Of a stretch of 64,000 nucleotides of DNA, positions 46,412 to 54,610 are shown piece after piece; the first letter of the stretch is position 1, and each line of letters begins with the position of its first letter. The notes under the pieces are model-generated. The model was not told where the DNA came from. It saw nothing but the letters and a program-made list of their open reading frames with translations, and did no database searches. Origin of the DNA: JANYHH01 sp965249745 (GTDB lineage: Bacteria > Deinococcota > Deinococci > Deinococcales > JAAFIG01); contig OZ252252.1 of the NCBI GenBank assembly GCA_965249745.1, positions 496,001-560,000 of the forward strand, in the 5' to 3' direction. The position numbers were made by a program, and so were the translations under genes.

Positions 46412-47338
46412 TCAGTCACGCAGTCGCCGTCCCGTCAATTTCAAAAACACCGTCTCGAGGTCCGGTTCTTCCATCTCCAAATGATGAACTCGCGCCCCGT
46501 TCTGGGCGAGCGCCTGCAAAATCACGGGCAGCGCCGTTTTGCTATCGCCGCACAGCAGCGTTAGCTTGTGGCCATCTGTGTTGATGCTGTCACAGTGCGG
46601 TTTCAAGGCCTCGAGCTGCTTCTGCGTCGGTTCGTCGCGCAGCTCGATTCTGATCGGGCTGACCTCTCCGGCCACGGCGCGCAACTCTGGGATGGTTCCC
46701 TCGGCGATGATCTTGCCGAAGTCAATGATCCCGATGCGGTGACAGAGTTCCTCGGCTTCCTCCATGTAATGCGTTGTGAACAACACTGTCAGCCCCTGCT
46801 GATTTAGTACCTTGACCAGATCCAGAATTAAGCGCCGCGATTGCGGGTCAATTCCGACCGTCGGCTCGTCCAGGTACACCATCTTCGGGCGGTGCATCAA
46901 CCCAGCCGCGATGTTGATGCGCCGCTTCATGCCCCCAGAGAAGCCGCCCACCTTATCGTTCTTGCGCTCCAGCAATCCGACCGCCTCGAGCAGTTCGTCG
47001 GCCCGTTTTCGCAGGTCCGCACCGCCCAGCCCGTACAGGCGACCGAAGAAGAGCAGGTTCTCTCTGGCGGAGAAGTCATCGTAGAGGGCGATATCCTGCG
47101 GCACGATGCCAATCCGGCTTTTCACCTGGGATTGCTTCTGCACGATATCCAACCCATCTATCTGAACGCTGCCGCCATCCGGTTTCGCCAGACAAGAAAG
47201 CACTTTGATCGTACTGGACTTGCCCGCACCGTTTGGCCCGAGCAGCCCATACACCTCACCCGAGGCGATTCGGAACGAGACCGAATCTACCGCGACGAAG
47301 TTCCCGTATTTCTTATGAAGTTCGGAGACCACCAACAC
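46412..47338 (-). CDS. ABC transporter ATP-binding protein (DrrA/CcmA-like)
   Basis: This 308-residue ATPase has Walker A GPNGAGKSS, signature FSGGMKRRINIAAGL, Walker B MVYLDEPTVGID and switch His in FTTHYMEEAEEL. A C-terminal extension of about 90 residues, with LTLLCGDSKTALPVIL and ending LETVFLKLTGR, is typical of the drug-exporter ATPase group. The start GTG (47338) lies 8 nt after TATGAT with no Shine-Dalgarno. It is the first gene of the operon that runs through dprA into the restriction-modification genes. Confidence 0.93.
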   Translation of the reverse strand: MLVVSELHKKYGNFVAVDSVSFRIASGEVYGLLGPNGAGKSSTIKVLSCLAKPDGGSVQIDGLDIVQKQSQVKSRIGIVPQDIALYDDFSARENLLFFGRLYGLGGADLRKRADELLEAVGLLERKNDKVGGFSGGMKRRINIAAGLMHRPKMVYLDEPTVGIDPQSRRLILDLVKVLNQQGLTVLFTTHYMEEAEELCHRIGIIDFGKIIAEGTIPELRAVAGEVSPIRIELRDEPTQKQLEALKPHCDSINTDGHKLTLLCGDSKTALPVILQALAQNGARVHHLEMEEPDLETVFLKLTGRRLRD

Positions 47339-47476
47339 AACGCCTTATCATAACCGGGCAGAAGAGCGTTAAAACCGTCAGCCAGGTGAGGATAGGGCTA
47401 TGCCTCGAGTTCATGGTTTCTTAAACACCTGCCCCCCGAGTTGATTGCCCTGCTACAATTCGGGGCAGGAGGCCAC

Positions 47477-47917
47477 ATGCCATTCAAGCCCACATACCTG
47501 CTGGTCGCATCCGCCGTCGCCACGGCCGTTATTGCTTTCTCTCCGACGGTCAATGCCCGAAACGCCTACCGCCTGCAAGCCCAGACGCAGTACAAGCTGG
47601 TCACGGCTGACGGCAAGGGAACCATCGGTTGCATCTACTGCCACAACAACGCTTCGGGCGGCGGTGGCTGGAACAAGTACGGCACGGCTGTTCGGGATCT
47701 GTACTTTGGGGAGACCAAGCAGAATATCGCTGAAGCGCTGTATCTAGTCTTGAAAGCTGACAAGGACAGTGACGGCGACGGTTACCCCGATGTCTTAGAA
47801 GTGGTCTCCAAGACCCTACCGGGAGACGCGAAAAGCAAACCCACCAAAACGGCCGAGGCGCTGACGGCTGAACTAAAAAAGCTCGGTGGCGTGGACGCGT
47901 TCAAGCCCAAACCCTGA
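47477..47917 (+). CDS. Exported small c-type cytochrome-like protein, copy 1
   Basis: This 146-residue protein has a signal peptide (TYLLVASAVATAVIAFS, cleavage near NARNA). One CxxCH haem site follows at residues 52-56 (GCIYCHNN). An Asp-rich calcium-type loop DKDSDGDGYPDVLE is near residues 100-113, followed by a Lys-rich tail. The organisation suggests a monohaem electron carrier outside the cytoplasmic membrane. ATG at 47477 follows AGGAGG by 5 nt, and a TACAAT box lies just upstream. It is a close paralogue of 51245-51685, and the two flank the PadR module. Confidence 0.85.
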   Translation: MPFKPTYLLVASAVATAVIAFSPTVNARNAYRLQAQTQYKLVTADGKGTIGCIYCHNNASGGGGWNKYGTAVRDLYFGETKQNIAEALYLVLKADKDSDGDGYPDVLEVVSKTLPGDAKSKPTKTAEALTAELKKLGGVDAFKPKP

Positions 47918-47935
47918 AGGATTCGGTTGCAGTGA

Positions 47936-47961
47936 CCCCTCGAGCGATCAAACTCGAGGGG
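47936..47961 (+). terminator. Intrinsic terminator built on CTCGAG
   Basis: CCCCTCGAG (47936-47944) pairs with CTCGAGGGG (47953-47961), followed by TTGTTTACT. It ends the first cytochrome gene. Each arm contains the over-represented hexamer. Confidence 0.8.
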
Positions 47962-48078
47962 TTGTTTACTGTCCGGCTTGACAACCGCAACTTATAGGAT
48001 CACTATAGCTCTAGGATATCGAGGACTCGAGGTGTACAACTCCTGTCCTTGCAGCCATCCTGAGCTGACGGAGGCGAT

Positions 48079-48402
48079 GTGGACGCAAACTTGTTAAAGG
48101 GCAACCTGGACCTGATCCTGTTGACGATCTTGGAGCGAGGCGAGATGTACGGGTTGGAAATCATCGAGGACGCCAACGCCCGCACCGACGGCTACTTCGA
48201 GTTTAAAGAAGGCAGCCTCTACCCAGCCCTGCACCGCCTGACCCAAGCCGGACTGCTGTCCGCCACATTCAAGCCCAGTCCGCGCGGCAACATGCCCAGC
48301 CGCTATTACAGCCTGACCGAACAGGGCAAAACCGCGTTGCACCAGAAGCAGCAAGAGTTTGACCGCTTCAGTCAAGTCGTCCAAGGCTTACGCACCGCCT
48401 GA
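48079..48402 (+). CDS. PadR-family transcriptional regulator
   Basis: This 107-residue winged-helix regulator begins LLKGNLDLILLTILERGEMYGLEIIE, followed by KEGSLYPALHRLTQAGLLSA and RYYSLTEQGKTAL. These are the three PadR blocks in order. GTG at 48079 follows GGAGG by 5 nt. The next gene starts 5 bp after its stop and encodes a permease-prefix-domain protein. That pairing is common for PadR regulators, so it probably controls the genes downstream. Confidence 0.93.
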   Translation: MDANLLKGNLDLILLTILERGEMYGLEIIEDANARTDGYFEFKEGSLYPALHRLTQAGLLSATFKPSPRGNMPSRYYSLTEQGKTALHQKQQEFDRFSQVVQGLRTA

Positions 48403-48407
48403 GCGCC

Positions 48408-49661
48408 ATGAAACACCCCGACCTCGAGCGGTACCTGCGATTAGCCACGTGGGGCTTGTGGGGCGAACACAAACGCACCATCCGCCTTGAACTCGAGTCG
48501 CACGTGTACCACAAAGCCTGGAAATATCAGACGCTCGGACTGAGCGAATCCGACGCGATTTCAAAGGCACTGACCGACTTAGGGGCACCTCATGCGGTCA
48601 GTGCCGGAATGAACGGGGTCTACACGATGCCAAATATTTTACGCAATACGCTTCTCTGCGCCGTCTTAGCCACACTTGGCGTGAGCAACCTGACCTCAGG
48701 GATGGCGCAAGTCGTAGGGACAACTCGAGTACCGATAACGCCCTGCGACCAGAATCAGAAATCGTTCGCGGTCGGTAAGCAGCGACTAGCCTGCGAACAG
48801 CTCTCCGTATGGATGGAACTATCCAGCTTGCGCAAAACGCTCGAGTCAAAGGGCGTAGAAATTACCGAACCGCCCGTTCAGATCGCTGGACGGATCACTT
48901 GGTACGTCCGGTTTCCTGATTCACAACGACAACTTTCGCTCTACGTCTGGCAGGGGGTCAGCTTCGGAACTCGAAACGATGGATTAGCTGATTTTACGAC
49001 CAATCCAGACTTCATTAAAGTTCCTGATCTCTTGCACTTGTTGTCGGCAATGGATTTACCTGTCACTGTACAAGGCTGGAACAATCCTACAATCACAGTC
49101 GGGAAAACCAGTTTTTCAATTGGCACTTCCACCGCACCAATCGCGGGAAACGCTTTCTACAACGATATATTCGATTACGATTCAGTTGACCAAATCGGCA
49201 CTTTTTTTCCTGCTGTAATACTAACAAATCAAAGCGGAAACCAGTTATTTGACTTCGAGGCCCTCATTGTCGGCAGCTTCGCTGAGCCTTTGAGCATCAA
49301 TCCCGCATCACCACTGGGCGTGAGTCACCATTTGAAAATCAGTGGCAGCAAACCCGATGATGTGTTCCTCATTCTGTCTCGAGAAGGACCGAGCAACCTT
49401 TTTACTCCTGAAGGTCAGCAAGTCACGGTCAGTAGCGTTCGGCGCGCTTACATCGCGTCGGTTGGAGCTGATGGATTTATTTCGTACCAATCACCCAGCC
49501 AACATTTAGTGGTTTCAAGTGATTCTAAGCTGCCCCTGAGCGTTGTGGATGGCGCAGGTACGATTTCTATTCTGCGGTTCTCAGGGCGAATTGATAAAAA
49601 CGTCAGAGACATTCTGACTCGAGTCTCGCCGACCGATGTCACGGTAGAAGCGCTCAAGTGA
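48408..49661 (+). CDS. Permease-prefix-domain protein with exported C-terminal region, paralogue A
   Basis: This 417-residue protein has an N-terminal helical domain at about residues 1-70 (YLRLATWGLWGEHKRTIRLELESH, then SKALTDLGAPHAVSAGM), the permease-prefix domain 1 type found next to PadR genes. A single membrane segment at about 75-100 (ILRNTLLCAVLATLGVSNLTSGMA) is followed by a long extracytoplasmic beta-rich part. That part ends in repeats related to copper-amine-oxidase-like or stalk domains (not certain). It is paralogous to the next gene, most strongly over the first 115 residues. Function is unknown. Confidence 0.75.
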   Translation: MKHPDLERYLRLATWGLWGEHKRTIRLELESHVYHKAWKYQTLGLSESDAISKALTDLGAPHAVSAGMNGVYTMPNILRNTLLCAVLATLGVSNLTSGMAQVVGTTRVPITPCDQNQKSFAVGKQRLACEQLSVWMELSSLRKTLESKGVEITEPPVQIAGRITWYVRFPDSQRQLSLYVWQGVSFGTRNDGLADFTTNPDFIKVPDLLHLLSAMDLPVTVQGWNNPTITVGKTSFSIGTSTAPIAGNAFYNDIFDYDSVDQIGTFFPAVILTNQSGNQLFDFEALIVGSFAEPLSINPASPLGVSHHLKISGSKPDDVFLILSREGPSNLFTPEGQQVTVSSVRRAYIASVGADGFISYQSPSQHLVVSSDSKLPLSVVDGAGTISILRFSGRIDKNVRDILTRVSPTDVTVEALK

Positions 49662-49783
49662 TTCAAGCGGTGCGACCACCGGAAGCCAACTTGCCAGTCT
49701 GGAGAGCCAAGCAATGCCCAGTCTCGAGGAAAAACCAGTTACGGCACTCGTACTCGTGTCTTGGTCTCGGAATGCGTAACCGC

Positions 49784-50983
49784 ATGACCGACCTCGAGCG
49801 GTATCTGCGTCTGGCCACGTGGGGCTTGTGGGGCACGCACAAACAAACTGTGCGAAAGGAACTAGAATCGCACATTCGTCACAAAGCCTGGAAGTACCAA
49901 ATCGCCGGGCTGCAACCATCAGAAGCCATCGCTCGAGCGCTGAGTGACCTGGGTCCACCTCACGTCGTCAGCGCCGGAATGAACGGGGTGTACACCATGC
50001 CGAATCTATTAAGAAACACGTTGCTCTGCGCTGTACTGGCCACATTGGGGGTTGGAAATCTGACCTCCGGGATGGCGCAGGTCGTGGGGACAACTCGAGT
50101 TCCAATAGAGGACTGCGCGAAAAATCAGGAAACGTTCGTCGTTGGTAAAGACACCAGCAGCCTATGCGACTTCGACCTACTCCTATGGCTCAAAGTCTCG
50201 AGCCTGCAAGCGACCCTGGAAGCCAAAGGCGTAAAGGTCAGCCGAGTGAACTTGTCAAACCGGTTCAAGCTCATCCTGTATTTCCCAGGCGTGTCCGCTC
50301 CGATAGAGATAGCTCAGGAATCGGATTTTAGTTTCACACCAGCCAACAGCAATGAATTCGTGACAAAGCCACTGGACCCGGATTACATAGATGTTTGGAA
50401 TTTGGTCCGTGCGCTAACGCAGAGCCGAACGCCAGTAACGATCACAGGTTTGAACCCTATTTCGGTCACGGTGGGCAACACCAGTTTCATTGTGGGAACC
50501 GAAGATCAACCCGTGTCAGGAAAAATATTTCTTTTCAACGCCCTGTTCTCACTTCGCGCCACGCTCGAGTCATTCCTGCCAGCCCAATTTCCAGGGTTGA
50601 CGATCTATGACGCGGACGACGACTGGATAACCAATAGCGCCGAAGCCGACAGGTACACCCGAACTGCCAAAGAGTATCGAATCACCGTCAAGAATGCCGG
50701 TGAAAACGACAAGTTCATTATCGTCTCTAGGGAGAACAATCTTTTTGTCGGTAACCCTATCAAGCCTTTGCGGTACGCCTATTTAACCGTAGCTGATAAA
50801 AACGGTTTCCTCGAGTATCGCAGCCCAAGCGCCAACCTCCGCCTCGTGGAAGCGGAACGTCCAGGGACGTTTGGGAAAAGCGGTGAGATTACCGTTTTGA
50901 AATTCACCGGACAGGTCGGCGTGGGCGTCATGTCCTTCGAGCGCGTACCAATCGCAGACATCACGATTCAGCTCGTGAAGTAA
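49784..50983 (+). CDS. Permease-prefix-domain protein, paralogue B
   Basis: About 399 residues with the same plan as the previous gene. MTDLERYLRLATWGLWGTHK begins the prefix domain, the same TMPNLLRNTLLCAVLATLG membrane segment follows, then a beta-rich extracytoplasmic region. Identity is high through TSGMAQVVGTTRVP and then falls quickly, so the outer domains have diverged. ATG at 49784 matches the paralogue's start. An in-frame ATG at 49772 is an alternative, and the longer frame overlapping gene A is rejected. It is likely co-transcribed with PadR and paralogue A. Confidence 0.75.
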   Translation: MTDLERYLRLATWGLWGTHKQTVRKELESHIRHKAWKYQIAGLQPSEAIARALSDLGPPHVVSAGMNGVYTMPNLLRNTLLCAVLATLGVGNLTSGMAQVVGTTRVPIEDCAKNQETFVVGKDTSSLCDFDLLLWLKVSSLQATLEAKGVKVSRVNLSNRFKLILYFPGVSAPIEIAQESDFSFTPANSNEFVTKPLDPDYIDVWNLVRALTQSRTPVTITGLNPISVTVGNTSFIVGTEDQPVSGKIFLFNALFSLRATLESFLPAQFPGLTIYDADDDWITNSAEADRYTRTAKEYRITVKNAGENDKFIIVSRENNLFVGNPIKPLRYAYLTVADKNGFLEYRSPSANLRLVEAERPGTFGKSGEITVLKFTGQVGVGVMSFERVPIADITIQLVK

Positions 50984-51244
50984 AGCGTCTCGAGGTAAAC
51001 CGAATCCAGCGCGGTTGCCACAGGCCATGAAAATCAAGTACTACTGATAACGGCATGATTCGGTTAACTCACGTATGCGTCGCAGAAGCTTTGTACTGCG
51101 ACACATGATTACCCTGAAGTTACCGAACTCAGTAACCTCGAGGGCAGTCAATGAAGGTTTCTGGCTGAATAGACCAACATAGAATTCATTAAAACCCCAT
51201 GCCGCCTCCTGGCTTCGCTGATACTGTGCAGGGCAGGAGGCTTC

Positions 51245-51685
51245 ATGATCTTGAAACCCACACACCTGCTGGTGGCGTCCGTTTTTGCGACTGCTGTGAT
51301 CTCGTTCTCGCCAGCGGTCAATGCCAGAAACGCGTATCGTCTGCAAGCGCAGACGCAGTACAAGTTGGTCGGCGCTGACGGCAAGGGCGGCATTGGTTGT
51401 ATCTACTGTCATACCAGCTCATACGGCGGCGGTAACCGTAATACTTTCGGCAAAGCCCTGAATGACTTGTACGACGGTGCGGCGAAACGCAATATCAGCC
51501 AAGCGCTGTACTTGATCCTGAAAGCCAACAAAGACAGCGACAAAGACGGGTACAGCGATCTGCTCGAGGTTATTGCTAAAACAGCGCCGGGTGATGCGAC
51601 TTCCAAACCCACAAAGACGACCGCCGTGTTAACGGCTGATCTAAAGAAACTTGGTGGTGTGGACGCGTTCAAACCCAAGCCGTAA
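51245..51685 (+). CDS. Exported small c-type cytochrome-like protein, copy 2
   Basis: This 146-residue paralogue of 47477-47917 has a signal peptide, one CIYCH haem site, DKDSDKDGYSDLLE in place of DKDSDGDGYPDVLE, and an identical GGVDAFKPKP end. The Pro-to-Ser and Gly-to-Lys changes fall in the calcium-type loop. The upstream GGGCAGGAGG matches copy 1, so the duplication included the ribosome site. A strong terminator follows. Confidence 0.85.
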   Translation: MILKPTHLLVASVFATAVISFSPAVNARNAYRLQAQTQYKLVGADGKGGIGCIYCHTSSYGGGNRNTFGKALNDLYDGAAKRNISQALYLILKANKDSDKDGYSDLLEVIAKTAPGDATSKPTKTTAVLTADLKKLGGVDAFKPKP

Positions 51686-51692
51686 CCTGAGT

Positions 51693-51736
51693 CAACTGAA
51701 CCCCCTCGAGCGTTGATACTCGAGGGGGTTCAGTTG
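51693..51736. terminator. Bidirectional terminator with an 18-bp CTCGAG-containing stem
   Basis: CAACTGAACCCCCTCGAG (51693-51710) is perfectly complementary to 51719-51736, with an 8-nt loop. It ends cytochrome copy 2 from the left and gabD (stop at 51753) from the right. Confidence 0.85.
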
Positions 51737-51752
51737 TAGTCAGCTAGCTCAA

Positions 51753-53192
51753 TCAGTCCGGTAACGTGATGCTGATGTACTTCAACTCCAGGAACGCCTC
51801 GAGACCCCAGCGTCCGCCCTCGCGCCCGACGCCGCTGTTCTTCATGCCACCGAACGGCGCTTGCGGAGCCATCGCGCTCGGCACGCCGTCGTTGACGCCG
51901 ACGATGCCGTACTCCAAGGCTTCCGCAACCCTGAACGCCCGCCCAATGTCCCGCGTCCAGATGTACGCCGCCAAACCGTACTCCGTGTTGTTCGCCCACT
52001 TCACTGCGTCTGATTCGTTATTGAACCCGACGACTGGCGCGACGGGCCCAAACGTCTCCTCAGTTAGCATCAGCGAATCGGCGTGGACGTTACTGAGCAC
52101 GGTCGGCTCGAAGAACAAACCGCCCGTCGCGTTCCCGCCAGATACAATTCTTGCCCCTCGAGCCACCGCGTCGTTGACGTGCGCTTGCACTTTCTCTAAG
52201 GTCGCTTTGTCCACGAGCGGCCCAATCGTCGTGTCATCCTCGAGCGGATTACCTAACTTGAAGCCTTTGGCTTGCGCAGAAAAAGCATCCTCGAACGCGC
52301 CTTGCAGCGATTCGTGCGCGTACACGCGGTTGCTGGCGACGCATTGCTGACCCGCGTTGCGGAACTTGGAATTGGAAACCGTCAGCGCGGCTGCCGCAAT
52401 GTCCGCGTCCTCGAACACGATGAACGGCGCGTGCCCGCCTAGCTCGAGCGAGAGGCGCTTCAAGGTTTGCGCCGCCTGCCCGTACAAGAGCTTGCCAACC
52501 TCCGTACTGCCCGTGAAGGTGATCTTCCGAACCCTCGCATCACCCATCAGCACGCTCGAGACGGGGATGGGATCAGCGGCGGGCAGCACTTGGAAGGTGT
52601 CGGCGGGCCCGCCCGCCTCGACCCAGAGCTTCGCCAAGAGCAGCGCCGTGAGCGGCGATTGCTCGGCGGGCTTCAAAATCACCGCGCAGCCCGCCGCGAG
52701 TGCGGGCGCGACTTTCCGGGCGATCATCGCCGCCGGGAAATTCCATGGCGTGATCGCGTAGACCACGCCAACCGGCTCGAGGCGGCTGAAGGCTCTCTTC
52801 TGTGCGAAGCGGCTGGGGACGATATCGCCCGCGATGCGCTCAGCTTCGGCGGCGTACCACTCCACGGCGGTCGCGCTGTAATTCGCTTCGCCCCTGGATT
52901 CAAAAACAGGTTTTCCCATCTCCATACTCATCGTGCGGGCGAGTGTCTCCGCGTTCTGGCGAATCAGCGCCGCCCATTTCTGCATGATCGCGCTGCGCTC
53001 GAAACCCGTCGTGTGCCGGAAGCTCGAGAAAGCTGATACCGCTGCCTCGAGCGCGGCTTTGGCTTCCGTTGTGCCGCAATCGGCAACCTCGAGCACTGTG
53101 GCGTTGTCATACGGGTTGATGACGGGGAAGGTCTTGGTGACGGTCTGCCAACCACCAGCGAAGAGGGCTTGACGGGCAATGGACTCGAGCAT
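51753..53192 (-). CDS. gabD: Succinate-semialdehyde dehydrogenase
   Basis: This 479-residue NAD(P)-dependent aldehyde dehydrogenase has catalytic Cys in GQQCVASNR, Glu in ELGGHAPFIVFED, and Asn in TPWNFPAAM. Cofactor contacts ILKPAEQSP and FTGSTEVGK are present. The overall sequence is of the GabD/succinate-semialdehyde type, and a GABA aminotransferase gene lies 4 kb upstream, so it should oxidise succinate semialdehyde to succinate. ATG at 53192 has AGGAG about 9 nt upstream. Other aldehydes remain possible substrates. Confidence 0.9.
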   Translation of the reverse strand: MLESIARQALFAGGWQTVTKTFPVINPYDNATVLEVADCGTTEAKAALEAAVSAFSSFRHTTGFERSAIMQKWAALIRQNAETLARTMSMEMGKPVFESRGEANYSATAVEWYAAEAERIAGDIVPSRFAQKRAFSRLEPVGVVYAITPWNFPAAMIARKVAPALAAGCAVILKPAEQSPLTALLLAKLWVEAGGPADTFQVLPAADPIPVSSVLMGDARVRKITFTGSTEVGKLLYGQAAQTLKRLSLELGGHAPFIVFEDADIAAAALTVSNSKFRNAGQQCVASNRVYAHESLQGAFEDAFSAQAKGFKLGNPLEDDTTIGPLVDKATLEKVQAHVNDAVARGARIVSGGNATGGLFFEPTVLSNVHADSLMLTEETFGPVAPVVGFNNESDAVKWANNTEYGLAAYIWTRDIGRAFRVAEALEYGIVGVNDGVPSAMAPQAPFGGMKNSGVGREGGRWGLEAFLELKYISITLPD

Positions 53193-53210
53193 GGGTAGGA
53201 CTCCTAGGGT

Positions 53211-53629
53211 TTACGGTTCTTGAGCGATGGCTTTGATGTCAGCGCCGAACCTCGAGTAATGCTTGATGTTGAAGGTATAGAGCGTATCGCATTGCCGATT
53301 GACCGCGCACTCTGCGAGAATCGCATCGTAGATCGCGCCACCTGAAATTCCGAGGTTTGAAACTCGAGCGATGGCGTTGAAATATCCGCTTGCGTCTAGC
53401 TCAATAATTTCAAGACCAGACGTGTACCGTTTGATTAACGTGTTTGCATCCTTTGGATTGACCAACAATCTTCCAGTCAGGACGTTGTACAACTCGGCTA
53501 AGCTGTGAGAGCCGATGGCTGCTTCTCCAGCACGTTGAACCGTCTCGAATGTCGTTGCTGCCCGCTCGTAATGTTCGCGGTGTGGCATCATGCTGCGATC
53601 AGCACGTTGGTATCGAAAAATAACTTCAT
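53211..53629 (-). pseudogene. Frameshifted PIN-domain (VapC-like) toxin gene
   Basis: From ATG 53629 the frame reads MKLFFDTNVLIAA and then meets TGA (53588-53590). The rest of a PIN domain continues in a different frame from about 53591: SMMPHREHYERA, then SHSLAELYNVL (Glu), GGAIYDAILAECA (Asp) and TLYTFNIKHYSRF. The two parts join with one missing nucleotide near 53590. The first catalytic Asp, in FFDTN, is thus separated from the others. A protein from the internal ATG would lack it, so ribonuclease activity is unlikely. Confidence 0.75.
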
Positions 53630-53701
53630 ATGTTCTCGAGAACGTTGCGTCAACACGCTCCTCGCGGGCAGATTCGAGCATTTCTCGCAAAAACTGGGTT
53701 T

Positions 53702-53890
53702 TTAGCTGACCCACAGCGGCCTTCCATCTTTTTCAATCAATTCGCCGTGACTTTCAGTTGATCGGAGCTTCAACTCGCCATCTTGAGCGCGTGCCTCGAG
53801 CTTTTGATGCGGTTGGAAGTGTAGATGACTTGCGTAAACTTTTGGGGATGATGATCGCCCGAATTTGTCAATTGTCACAGTCTCAGTCAT
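53702..53890 (-). pseudogene. AbrB-type antitoxin gene with compensating indels
   Basis: The frame reads MTETVTIDKFGR then SSSPKVYAS then HLHFQPHQKLEARAQDGELKL. The middle part is out of frame. Shifting by one base restores IIIPKSLRK, the core strand of an AbrB/VapB domain, after FGR. A second indel near 53829 returns to the original frame. The reading frame is open to GRPLWVS at 53702, and an antitoxin-like tail (LREMLESAREERVDA) follows in yet another frame. The DNA-binding core is therefore disrupted. The decayed PIN toxin lies just downstream. Confidence 0.65.
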
Positions 53891-54610
53891 TTGGCAATTC
53901 TAGCACTTTTTGCCAATTTGCACCCAAATTTAGCAGGGTGGTAGGACATCTGCGGGATTTAATCAAAAGAACTGAGCATCTCCACCTTCACCAAGCATTC
54001 GAAGTTTTACTAGCTACAAATGGCAAGATTTTTCTTCGAATAGTGCATTTTTTCTAGGATCAATTTCCACAGCTAATAAATGCATTATAAAACTCGGAGG
54101 TCGATTGCGCAACGCCATTCGCTACAAGAATGCGCGGTGTAGCAAAAAATTTATAATACATATCATTGACTGTTGGAAAAAATCATTTCCAATAATTCTA
54201 AGTGAGCAAGTTCGGGGCCGTCCACGCATCAAAAGATGGCAGATTCTAATTAGGAGTGAACTTGGGAAATTAATTTATTTTAGAGAAGCTGAAAAATTTT
54301 TTAAGATATTCAATCATTCTGATTGCCTCGAGACTAGATTCATTTTGCAATTGCAATCATTCAGCAACGCGCTCTTCCACAAGTGGACTCGAGGATTTCT
54401 CGCAAATCGCGTTTCCTAAACGTCGATACATCCGACATTTACATCCCGTTTTAGAGGTCTCAATGATTTCGCAAAAGCGTATTCGTGCAATTTGGCCGAT
54501 TATTTGAAGAAGTCCGTCAATCTCAGTAAAAGACCAAAGAGCTCGAGCTTGCGAGATCAGATTCCTCGAGTCTGCAAAATCGTCGAAGTGTCGCCAGCCA
54601 GAATCTCAGG
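53891..54610. other. AT-rich stretch without recognisable genes, about 720 bp
   Basis: Composition changes abruptly to strongly AT-rich from about 53880 to 54420, and CTCGAG becomes rare. A 104-codon plus-strand frame (54105-54419) encodes a Lys/Ile/Phe-rich sequence without a domain or ribosome site, so it is not called. Small direct words such as TCTCGAG...CGCAAA occur near 54390. It is likely degenerate foreign DNA between a broken toxin-antitoxin pair and a broken amidohydrolase. Confidence 0.6.

Noticed and set aside
54105..54419. 104-codon plus-strand frame in the AT-rich stretch
   Set aside because: Low-complexity Lys/Ile/Phe composition, no ribosome site or promoter, no domain. Expected by chance in AT-rich DNA.
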